From positions 2,542,001 to 2,606,000 of the forward strand of contig OZ260083.1 in the NCBI GenBank assembly GCA_965284435.1: DNA of 64,000 nt, written 5' to 3'. A program made the position numbers and the translations under genes. This document shows positions 57,505-64,000 of this stretch, in pieces. Numbering within the stretch: the first letter of the stretch is position 1; the number at the start of each line of letters is the position of its first letter. The notes below the pieces were generated by a model. It was not told where the DNA came from and did not search any database. It saw nothing but the letters and a program-made list of their open reading frames with translations. Source of the stretch: CAIYZT01 sp947461435 (GTDB taxonomy: Bacteria; Pseudomonadota; Alphaproteobacteria; Rhodobacterales; Rhodobacteraceae).

Positions 57505-57963
57505 ATGCCAGCGCCCGAGATGTCAACCTGTTTCTGGTTCGATGCCCAAGCGCTGGAGGCGGCGCAGCTGTACACGTCCTTGTTCGACGGATCGCGCATC
57601 ACCGAGGTGTTTTACAAAGACGGCGATCCGGACAAGGGGGCCTTTACCGTGGCCTTTACCTTGCTGGGACAGGCCTATTGGGGGTTGAACGGGGGGCCGT
57701 TGTTCAAGCATAGCCCGGCCGTATCCTTGACGGTTCATGTGGACAGCCAAGCCGAGGTGGACCGTCTCTGGGCGGCCCTTCTGGCAGGGGGCGGCACCGA
57801 AAGCCGCTGCGGGTGGCTGGCTGACCGGTTCGGGATTTCATGGCAGATTATCCCCCGCGCCTTGCCGCGCTTATTGCGGGCCGATACGACGGGCCGCGTC
57901 ATGCAAGCGATGATGGGCATGGTCAAACTGGATATTGCCGCGCTGGAAGCTGCGGCGCGCTGA
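57505..57963 (+). CDS. VOC-family protein (PhnB/3-demethylubiquinone methyltransferase-like fold)
   Basis: 152 residues: 'TCFWFDAQALEAAQLYTSLFDGSRITEVFYKDGDP', 'GAFTVAFTLLGQAYWGLNGGPLFKHSPAVSLTVHVDSQAEVDRLW' and 'CGWLADRFGISWQIIPRALPRLL' are the pattern of the DUF 3-demethylubiquinone-9 family of VOC proteins. No confirmed activity for this branch. AAGGGAAAG lies ahead of the ATG. Downstream of eda by 50 bp. Confidence 0.88.
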   Translation: MPAPEMSTCFWFDAQALEAAQLYTSLFDGSRITEVFYKDGDPDKGAFTVAFTLLGQAYWGLNGGPLFKHSPAVSLTVHVDSQAEVDRLWAALLAGGGTESRCGWLADRFGISWQIIPRALPRLLRADTTGRVMQAMMGMVKLDIAALEAAAR

Positions 57964-57994
57964 CCCCCGGCGCAACTGCACAAGGGGTCGGACG

Positions 57995-58267
57995 TCAGAC
58001 GGGTGAGATGCGGCCCATGCGGCCGCCGCGGCGGGCCGGGTTGGACGGAGCGCTGAGCGCCTGTGTCAAAAGCGCGGTCATGGGATGGTCGGCATTGGCA
58101 GGCCCGTAGTGGGCGAGAAGCCCTTGCAACGCCTCGGCCGGGTCAAGCCCCACCTTCAAGCTGAGCGCCCAATCGATGAAGATCGACTTGCATTCCCCTT
58201 CGGTGATGCCGTCGATGGCATAGCTTTCACGTACAAGACCTTTTGGGTCAGCCAGGGCCATTTCCAT
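57995..58267 (-). CDS. Conserved small protein coupled to glnE
   Basis: 90 residues: 'MEMALADPKGLVRESYAIDGITEGECKSIFIDWALSLKVGLDPAEALQGLLAHYGPANADHPMTALLTQAL', soluble, with a basic C-terminal tail 'NPARRGGRMGRISPV'. Not recognised. Its ATG overlaps the glnE stop (TGATG), so it is translated together with glnE. Its length and clean overlap support a real gene. Confidence 0.7.
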   Translation of the reverse strand: MEMALADPKGLVRESYAIDGITEGECKSIFIDWALSLKVGLDPAEALQGLLAHYGPANADHPMTALLTQALSAPSNPARRGGRMGRISPV

Positions 58268-61062
58268 CACATATCGCTCCTTGTCGCGGGTCCCAATTGG
58301 GCCGAGATCACCATGTTTGCTGCCTGCGTCACCTCGGTCAGTCGTGCGGCCAAGTGCGCGGCCGTGTCCATTGCGGTTTCGCGCAGGATAAAGGCCCGCC
58401 CCCCCTCGCCCAGCGTGGCAAGGTCGAGAGCTTTGTCCGACAAAAGCCGCGCTGCCGACTGCAAACGCCAGCAGAGCCTGTAGGCATCCAAGAGTGCCGT
58501 CTGATCTGATTGCGACGCCTTGCCGCCCTTCGCGCCAAGAGCAATCTGGCGTTCCACCTGACGCACCGGACTGGCGGCCAAAAGCGCTGTCAACTGGGCC
58601 GACAATTCGATGTCCATCAGATGACCGGGGCCAAATTTGGCGTCCAGATCCCCGGTGCCCGGCTTGGCCGCCCAAAGACGGGCGCGCATCTCGGCGGTGT
58701 CTTGGCGCAATTTCGCCGGGTCTTGGGATTTTTCCAGCAAGACCGCGCGGCGAAACGATTCAACTTCGTCGGCCAAGTCCGGCGCGCCGCACATCACCCT
58801 TGCGCGCGTCAGGGCCAGATGTTCCCAGGTCCAGGCGGCGTCCCGCTGATAGGTGCGAAAACTGTCAATCGAGGTTGCCACGGCCCCCTGCCGCCCCGAA
58901 GGGCGCAGGCGAACATCGACCTCGTAAAGCCGCCCTTCGGCGGTTTGCGCCGACAGGGCCGTGACCAAGGCTTGGGTCAGACGGGCATAATAGGTGCGGG
59001 CGGGCAAAGGGCGCGGCCCAAGCGAGGTTTCGGCCCCGGCGGCGTCGTAAATCAGGATCAGATCCAGATCCGAAGCCGCGTTCAGCCGCCCGGCCCCAAG
59101 CGAGCCCATGCCCAGCACAACAGCGCCGCGCCCCGGGGCCGGCCCGTGTTTGCGGGCGAAATCTTGCAAGACAAAGGGCCAGATACCCCCGATCACCGCT
59201 TCGGCCAGATCGGCATATTGCTTGGCCGCTTCAAACCCGTCCAAAAGGCCGCGCAAATGATGCACGCCGATGCGAAAATGCAGCTCTTTCATCCAACGCC
59301 GGGCCAGATCCAACCGTCGCTCATAATCAGAAGCATCGGCCAGTTTGAGGCGAATCTCGGCCGTCAGGGTCGCCGCCCCCGGCCAAGGGGCAAAGAAGGA
59401 TCCGCCGATCACCGCGTCAAGCACCGCTGCGTTGCGCGCCAGATAGCGCGCAAGGCCGGGGGCTGTGCCCGCGATGTCGATGATCAGATCAATCAGAGGT
59501 GGGTTCGCCTCGAACAGGGAAAAGATCTGAACGCCCGATGGCAAGCCGGACAGGAACCCGTCCAGCGCCACCAAAGCCTCGTCCGGATGGGCGGCCCGCG
59601 ACAGACGGTGCAAAAGCTGCGGTGCAAGACGGCGAAAGATGGCCGCTGCCCGGTCGCTTCGCAAGCAAGGATAGCTGGACCATCCCGCAACGATGCGCTG
59701 CGCATCGGGCGACAGATCGGGGGATTGTTCGGCCGCATTGGGGGCAAAGAACCCATCCGTCAGACGGTCTGTGCGCGCCAGACGGTCCAGCAGATCAGTC
59801 CGAAACACGGGCTCGGGCTGACCGCAAAAGGCGGCAATCCGCGCCACGCCCGCCGGAGTTGAGGGAAGATCATGGGTCTGCTCGTCGCCGACCATCTGGA
59901 TGCGATGTTCAACGTCGCGGTGATGCAGGTAAAGCGCCGACAATTCTTCGCAGACTTCCGCCGGCACCCAGCCTTTGGAGGCCAGCGCGGCCAACCCGTC
60001 CAACGTTCCGCGGGGCCGCAGATCAGGATCGCGCCCGCCGGCGATCAACTGCCGGGTTTGGGTGAAAAACTCGATCTCGCGGATGCCGCCCAGACCCAGT
60101 TTCATGTTATGCCCTTCGACGGTCAAAGGGCGGTTCAGGCCGCGATGATCGCGGATGCGCAGGCGCATGTCATGGGCATCTTGAATCGCCGCGTAGTCCA
60201 GATGCTTGCGCCAGACAAAAGGGATCAGGGTTTTCAAGAACCGATCCCCGGCCCTCAGATCGCCGCCGCAGGGACGCGCCTTGATGTAGGCGGCGCGCTC
60301 CCATGTGCGGCCCTGCGCCTCGTAATAGGCTTCGGCGGCGGCCATGGACAGGCAGACGGGCATGACACTGGCATCCGGGCGCAGGCGCAAATCGGTGCGA
60401 AAAACATATCCCTCGGCGGTGATATCCGACAAAAGGGCCGTCATCTTGCGCGTGACGCGAATGAAGGCCGCGCGCGCATCGTGCCAATCTGCGCCATAGC
60501 GGTCTTGATCAAACAGGCAAATCAGGTCTATGTCAGAGGAATAATTCAGCTCGAATGCGCCCATCTTGCCCATGGCAAGGCACACCATGCCGCCCGCTGT
60601 GGCGATGTCATCCTGGGTGGCGCCGGGCAGCCTTTCACGCCGAATCTCGTCGGCAACAAGGGTTTTCATGGCCACGTCCACGGCTTGATCGGCCAGGCGG
60701 GTCAGGGCGGCCGTCACCTCCCTGCCGCCCCAGACACCGCCCAGATCACACAAGGCCGTCAGCAGTGCCGCGCGCCGTTTCGCGCGGCGCAGCGCCGCGG
60801 GCAAAAGATCGGGCGCCGTGCTGGGCAGTTCAGCGAGTAGAGCTGCGAAACTGGCTTCCGGGGGGGCGTCCAGCACCGGCAGCAGCCAGTCCCTTTCGCG
60901 CAGGATCAAGGACCGCAAATAGGGCGAGCAGCCCGAGACCCCGCTGATCAAGCCCGATACGAGGGGATCAAGCTGCGGCAACTGGGCCAGGGTATCGCTG
61001 GCCGCCGCCCGGTCAAAGGCAAACGGTTGGCGGCGGATACGGGCGGCAAGGCTGTTGGACAT
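58267..61062 (-). CDS. glnE: Bifunctional glutamine synthetase adenylyltransferase/deadenylase
   Basis: 931 residues. Deadenylase N-half has 'MGKMGAFELNYSSDIDLICLFDQDRYG' (G-ELN-SSDIDL motif); adenylyltransferase C-half has 'VVLGMGSLGAGRLNAASDLDLILIYD' with the second nucleotidyltransferase Asp pair. Between them is the regulatory region responding to PII. It modifies the GlnA Tyr and so closes the loop with glnB-glnA of this window. Start at MSNSLAARIRRQPF. Divergent from ybaK. Confidence 0.96.
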   Translation of the reverse strand: MSNSLAARIRRQPFAFDRAAASDTLAQLPQLDPLVSGLISGVSGCSPYLRSLILRERDWLLPVLDAPPEASFAALLAELPSTAPDLLPAALRRAKRRAALLTALCDLGGVWGGREVTAALTRLADQAVDVAMKTLVADEIRRERLPGATQDDIATAGGMVCLAMGKMGAFELNYSSDIDLICLFDQDRYGADWHDARAAFIRVTRKMTALLSDITAEGYVFRTDLRLRPDASVMPVCLSMAAAEAYYEAQGRTWERAAYIKARPCGGDLRAGDRFLKTLIPFVWRKHLDYAAIQDAHDMRLRIRDHRGLNRPLTVEGHNMKLGLGGIREIEFFTQTRQLIAGGRDPDLRPRGTLDGLAALASKGWVPAEVCEELSALYLHHRDVEHRIQMVGDEQTHDLPSTPAGVARIAAFCGQPEPVFRTDLLDRLARTDRLTDGFFAPNAAEQSPDLSPDAQRIVAGWSSYPCLRSDRAAAIFRRLAPQLLHRLSRAAHPDEALVALDGFLSGLPSGVQIFSLFEANPPLIDLIIDIAGTAPGLARYLARNAAVLDAVIGGSFFAPWPGAATLTAEIRLKLADASDYERRLDLARRWMKELHFRIGVHHLRGLLDGFEAAKQYADLAEAVIGGIWPFVLQDFARKHGPAPGRGAVVLGMGSLGAGRLNAASDLDLILIYDAAGAETSLGPRPLPARTYYARLTQALVTALSAQTAEGRLYEVDVRLRPSGRQGAVATSIDSFRTYQRDAAWTWEHLALTRARVMCGAPDLADEVESFRRAVLLEKSQDPAKLRQDTAEMRARLWAAKPGTGDLDAKFGPGHLMDIELSAQLTALLAASPVRQVERQIALGAKGGKASQSDQTALLDAYRLCWRLQSAARLLSDKALDLATLGEGGRAFILRETAMDTAAHLAARLTEVTQAANMVISAQLGPATRSDM

Positions 61063-61154
61063 GCGCGCAATGATGCGGCGATGGCAGCGCCGGGTCAATC
61101 GGGGTTGCGGCGCCGCGCGGGGTTTGGAAGACTGCCGCGGCAAAAGGGGATGAT

Positions 61155-61622
61155 ATGAGCAAAAGTTTGAACCGGGTGAGCGCCGCCTTGACCGCTGCCG
61201 GGATCGCGTCGCGGCCGATAGAGATGTCGGCCGATACCCGAACGGCCGCGCAAGCCGCCGCGGCGGCCGGATGCCAGATTGACCAGATCGTCAAATCGAT
61301 CCTGTTTCAGGGGGCCAGTGGGCAGCTGTACCTGTTCTTGACGTCGGGCGGGGCCCAGATCAACCCTGTTGCGGCCAGCGCCCTTGCCCGCGAACCTTTG
61401 GGCAGGGCCGACGCCGACACGGTGCGTGCGGTGACGGGGTTTGCCATTGGCGGGGTTGCGCCTTTGGGTCATTTGACACCCCTGCCCGTCTGGATGGATC
61501 CGGCCCTGATGGCGTTTGACGTGGTCTGGGCCGCCGCCGGAACCCCGCGGCACGTTTTTGCCATCGCGCCGCAGGCCTTGTGCCGGGCGGCCGGTGCGGT
61601 CTTGGCCCACTTTACGGATTAG
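61155..61622 (+). CDS. YbaK/EbsC-type aminoacyl-tRNA deacylase
   Basis: 155 residues: 'DQIVKSILFQGASGQLYLFLTSGGAQINP' with the conserved Lys, and 'TGFAIGGVAPLGHLTPLPVWMDPAL' with the GxxxPxGH pattern of the family. These enzymes clear mischarged tRNAs such as Cys- or Ala-tRNA-Pro in trans. Exact substrate unknown. AAAAGGGGATG-type ribosome site upstream. Ends convergently with the next gene. Confidence 0.9.
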   Translation: MSKSLNRVSAALTAAGIASRPIEMSADTRTAAQAAAAAGCQIDQIVKSILFQGASGQLYLFLTSGGAQINPVAASALAREPLGRADADTVRAVTGFAIGGVAPLGHLTPLPVWMDPALMAFDVVWAAAGTPRHVFAIAPQALCRAAGAVLAHFTD

Positions 61623-62449
61623 GTCTTTTTACCTTCCAGAAATGGCACTTCGAAAACCTTGCGGTGCATGACGGGACCATGGCCAAAGTAATCACCTTCG
61701 CCGAAACATTCGCCATGATCGGCGGCGATGATGAAATGCGTGCCCTTGGGCGCTTTTGAAATCAGCGCATCCAGCACGTCATCAACATATTCCACGCAGC
61801 GGATTTGCTGTTGGTGAAGGGCCACCATTTCGGCTTTGGTGAAAAAGGTCTTTTCTTCGACCCCGGCATCATCGCTGCGCTGAATCGCATCGTCCATGCC
61901 TTTGATCACCCCATGCACCCCCGAAATGCGCGGCAGCTGTTCGTCCTTGAGCATATAGGGATAATGCGTCTCGCCAAGATTCAGGAAATGATAGCTGGGT
62001 TGGTCGGCCGAAAAACTGGCCTCTGTGACCATGCCTTTGAAATCGTTATGATCCATCATGAGTTTGTAGCTGTCGAAGAACCGGTTAAAGCCGGTCATCG
62101 GGTTCAACACCGGCATCGAGACCCGCGCGGTGGTGCGAAACCCGTTGGCTTTGAGAACCTTTGCAAGGCTCAACTCGGGGACGAAACTTTTGAACGACAG
62201 ATCGGGCACGCCGATACGGTCCATCCAAAGCGCGTATTCCTTCTTGTAAACTTCAGAGGCAAGCACACGCTTGGGCGCCTTGTGGGCCACCTGCCCCAGA
62301 AATATCGAATGATGCGATGGGGCCGTCCAGGAGGCATAGGAAAACCGCGATTCCCCTTTGCCCAACCGGTCCATGTTCGGGGTCTTGGCACGCTTGAAGC
62401 TGTCAAATCGGCAGCTGTCCATGATGATGTAAACAAGATCGTTCGGCAT
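61619..62449 (-). CDS. Sulfatase/alkaline-phosphatase superfamily protein
   Basis: 276 residues. 'MPNDLVYIIMDSCRFDSFKRAKTPNMDRLGKGESRFSYASWTAPSHHSIFLG' has the metal Asp (residue 11) and a Thr (residue 42) where LtaS-type phosphoglycerol transferases carry the nucleophile; true sulfatases have CxPxR here, which is absent. 'THFIIAADHGECFGEGDYFGHG' gives the second metal site. Phosphotransfer to a polysaccharide or lipid is possible. There is no membrane domain, so it is probably cytoplasmic or soluble. Start selected over upstream in-frame Mets by ribosome site AGGAA. Confidence 0.75.
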   Translation of the reverse strand: MPNDLVYIIMDSCRFDSFKRAKTPNMDRLGKGESRFSYASWTAPSHHSIFLGQVAHKAPKRVLASEVYKKEYALWMDRIGVPDLSFKSFVPELSLAKVLKANGFRTTARVSMPVLNPMTGFNRFFDSYKLMMDHNDFKGMVTEASFSADQPSYHFLNLGETHYPYMLKDEQLPRISGVHGVIKGMDDAIQRSDDAGVEEKTFFTKAEMVALHQQQIRCVEYVDDVLDALISKAPKGTHFIIAADHGECFGEGDYFGHGPVMHRKVFEVPFLEGKKT

Positions 62450-62617
62450 GAATAAGATTCCTGAAAACTGTCTGCTCGGGTCTTTCAAATACCAAAGACT
62501 CGCAGGGTGTATGCGCCGTGCTCGGCCGCTGATTGTCAAGTCAGGAAACCCTTTTTCTGTGGCCCCAATGGTACCGGGCCCGTCAGATTGCCGATAAATC
62601 TGGCACAAACCTGCGTT

Positions 62618-62647
62618 TTGACGGGGACAGGTACGGGTATGTAAAAT
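62618..62647 (+). promoter_or_regulatory. Promoter-like TTGACG-N18-TAAAAT
   Basis: Fits a sigma70 pair, 94 nt before the DUF2852 gene. The 290 bp around it between the sulfatase-like and DUF2852 genes holds no other feature I can see. Confidence 0.45.
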
Positions 62648-62740
62648 AGTTTAACATGGCTCTTGAAAGGGGAAACAACGCTCTCCATCTGATGTCATGT
62701 GAAAGACATTAACTTTACCACTTTCCGGGAGACACCGACG

Positions 62741-63235
62741 ATGACCACCCTCGACACCTCTGCCGCCCAAGCCCGTGGCTTCGGCGGATATCTTACCCGC
62801 GCGGAAGCTTGGCTGGACAGCAAGGGACGTGGCGCATGGATTGCCGCCATGGTTCTGGGGTTCATCTTCTTCTGGCCGCTGGGCCTTGCCCTTGTATTCT
62901 ACATCACCTTCACCAACCGTTGGAGCAAAACCATGTTCGGACAATCTTGCCGTCACAACCGCGACCGGGCCCAAGGGCGCCATGCCCCATGGGGAAATCA
63001 CGCGGCCTTTCGCACCTCTGGCAACACCGCCTTTGATGCCTACAAGGCCGAAACCCTGCGCCGGTTGGAAGATGAGCAGATCGCCTTTGAAACCTTTTTA
63101 GACCGCCTGCGTGCGGCCAAAGACAAGACCGAGTTCGACACGTTCATGGACGATCGGGCACGGCCCCATGCGGAAGGGACCGCTGTTCCCCCTGCCCCCG
63201 CCGCAGCCAGTGGCCCAGTGCCGCAAAGCTATTGA
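62741..63235 (+). CDS. DUF2852 membrane protein
   Basis: 164 residues. One strongly hydrophobic segment 'GAWIAAMVLGFIFFWPLGLALVFYITF' (~31-58), then 'NRWSKTMF', then 'FRTSGNTAFDAYKAETLRRLEDEQIAFETFLDRLRAAKDKTEFDTFM', the DUF2852 signature helix. Pro/Ala-rich C-terminus. Function not known; the family is widespread in alphaproteobacteria. GGGAGA precedes the ATG. Followed by a strong terminator. Confidence 0.9.
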   Translation: MTTLDTSAAQARGFGGYLTRAEAWLDSKGRGAWIAAMVLGFIFFWPLGLALVFYITFTNRWSKTMFGQSCRHNRDRAQGRHAPWGNHAAFRTSGNTAFDAYKAETLRRLEDEQIAFETFLDRLRAAKDKTEFDTFMDDRARPHAEGTAVPPAPAAASGPVPQSY

Positions 63236-63261
63236 ACCGCGTGCAAGCGCCGTGATTCCGG

Positions 63262-63292
63262 CCCGCCCAAGGAAACTTGGGCGGGTTTTTTT
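63262..63292 (+). terminator. Intrinsic terminator of the DUF2852 gene
   Basis: CCCGCCCAAG-GAAA-CTTGGGCGGG followed by seven T's; a textbook terminator. Confidence 0.96.
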
Positions 63293-63396
63293 GTCTTGGC
63301 AGAGGAAATGCTTGGCCTTCGGCACAGGTCTTGCTAACACTTGGGTCATTGTTTCCGTTCACATGACGAAAGTTTGCGCCCAAGGCTCTGAAACCC

Positions 63397-64000
63397 ATGC
63401 GTCATACCCTTCCCATCGCCCCCCAGTTCTATGTGACCGCGCCGCAGCCCTGCCCCTATCTTGATGGGCGGATGGAACGGAAATTGTTTACCGCCTTGCA
63501 GGGCGAACATGCCCAAAAGCTGAATGATTCCTTGTCAAAACAGGGGTTTAGGCGCAGTCAGAACGTGTTGTACCGCCCGTCTTGCGCGGAATGTTCGGCC
63601 TGCATGTCGGTGCGCATTCGGGTGTCGGATTTCACGCCGAACCGAACCCAGCGCAAGATTCTGAAAAATTCGGCCAATCTGCGCAGGAATGCCACCAGCC
63701 CCTGGGCGACCGAAGACCAGTTTCAATTGTTTCGCCGATACCTTGATGCGCGGCATGCGGATGGCGGCATGGCGGATATGGATGTCTTTGAATTTGCCGC
63801 GATGATTGAAGAGACGCCCGTACGCTCGCGCGTGGTGGAATATTCGCGCAGCCCACAGGCGAGCGAACGGGGCCGCCCCTTGGCCGCCGTCAGTCTGACG
63901 GATGTCTTCGATGATGGGCTGAGCATGGTCTACAGCTTTTATGACCCCGATTTGCCGGACCTGAGCCTTGGCACCTTTGCCATTTTGGACCACATCGAAA
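63397..64000 (+). CDS. bpt: Aspartate/glutamate leucyltransferase (Bpt/Ate family), 5' part
   Basis: The first 201 codons are in the window. 'MRHTLPIAPQFYVTAPQPCPYLDGRMERKLFTALQG' then 'QGFRRSQNVLYRPSCAECSACMSVRIRV' has the conserved Cys cluster of the R-transferase N-domain. 'FDDGLSMVYSFYDPDLPDLSLGTFAILDHIE' is the start of the catalytic C-domain. It adds Leu to N-terminal Asp/Glu as an N-degron step for ClpS-ClpAP. The remaining 3' end lies beyond the window. Confidence 0.93.
   Translation, partial: MRHTLPIAPQFYVTAPQPCPYLDGRMERKLFTALQGEHAQKLNDSLSKQGFRRSQNVLYRPSCAECSACMSVRIRVSDFTPNRTQRKILKNSANLRRNATSPWATEDQFQLFRRYLDARHADGGMADMDVFEFAAMIEETPVRSRVVEYSRSPQASERGRPLAAVSLTDVFDDGLSMVYSFYDPDLPDLSLGTFAILDHIE

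Noticed and set aside
61619..62449. True sulfatase
   Set aside because: The CxPxR formylglycine motif is missing; a Thr stands near the nucleophile position instead.

Overview
The window comes from the chromosome of an alphaproteobacterium, almost certainly a Rhodobacteraceae member of the marine or roseobacter type. The signs are a Rhodobacter-type gene transfer agent (GTA) cluster in canonical order, the DMSP lyase DddP, a PIN protein next to an RNA methyltransferase of the Rhodobacter sphaeroides RSP_2648/RSP_2647 type, a single-cysteine DksA, an Entner-Doudoroff edd-eda pair, and several short conserved families (DUF2852, DUF2927, DUF1223, DUF3445) usual in this group. Base composition is GC-rich and coding density is high on both strands.

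Region 1 (1-8.55 kb, minus strand) is the head and proximal tail part of a GTA structural cluster, g1 (small terminase) to g12 (distal tail, cut by the window edge). All genes are open and tightly coupled. A sigma70-like promoter and then an intrinsic-terminator-like hairpin lie just upstream of g1. Region 2 (8.6-20.7 kb) is the fatty-acid synthesis block fabD-fabG-(alpha/beta hydrolase)-acpP ... fabF-mltG on the minus strand. Between acpP and fabF sits a plus-strand tetR-MFP-RND efflux operon with a perfect 18-bp operator. An intact IS3-family element splits the MFP gene; removing it with one 3-bp target copy restores a 389-codon frame.

Region 3 (20.8-26 kb) has a PACE-type efflux protein, the rpsF-rpsR-rplI operon with a leader hairpin, a DMT exporter, a putative endonuclease-fold protein, trigger factor and tRNA-Leu(UAG). 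Region 4 (26-34 kb) has a seven-copy 14-bp tandem repeat, a small Hint-domain protein, the NAD(P)HX repair enzyme, glnB-glnA (with glnE about 30 kb away), two uncharacterised membrane-anchored proteins, a DUF3445 protein and an esterase. Region 5 (34-46.5 kb) has dddP, a DUF333 lipoprotein, an EEP-family hydrolase, purB, a detached fliG, an EamA exporter, an LpxL-type acyltransferase, a DUF1223 protein, aconitase and an FAD monooxygenase. Region 6 (46.6-64 kb) has dksA, a MoxR/DUF2927/VWA/M48 block, the PIN/RNA methyltransferase pair, edd-eda behind a LacI-type palindrome, glnE, a YbaK-type deacylase, a sulfatase-superfamily protein, a DUF2852 protein and the start of the leucyl/arginyl-transferase gene.

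Functionally the window joins nitrogen control (PII, glutamine synthetase, adenylyltransferase), central carbon metabolism (ED pathway, aconitase), lipid and peptidoglycan synthesis (Fab, MltG, LpxL) and a virus-like gene-transfer particle. The points most worth a second look are the GTA leader architecture, the 14-bp repeat array beside a Hint protein without its nucleophile, the IS-split efflux operon lodged in the fab cluster, and the hydrolase gene between fabG and acpP. I found no CRISPR array, rRNA or complete prophage, and nothing I can confidently call a wholly new system.
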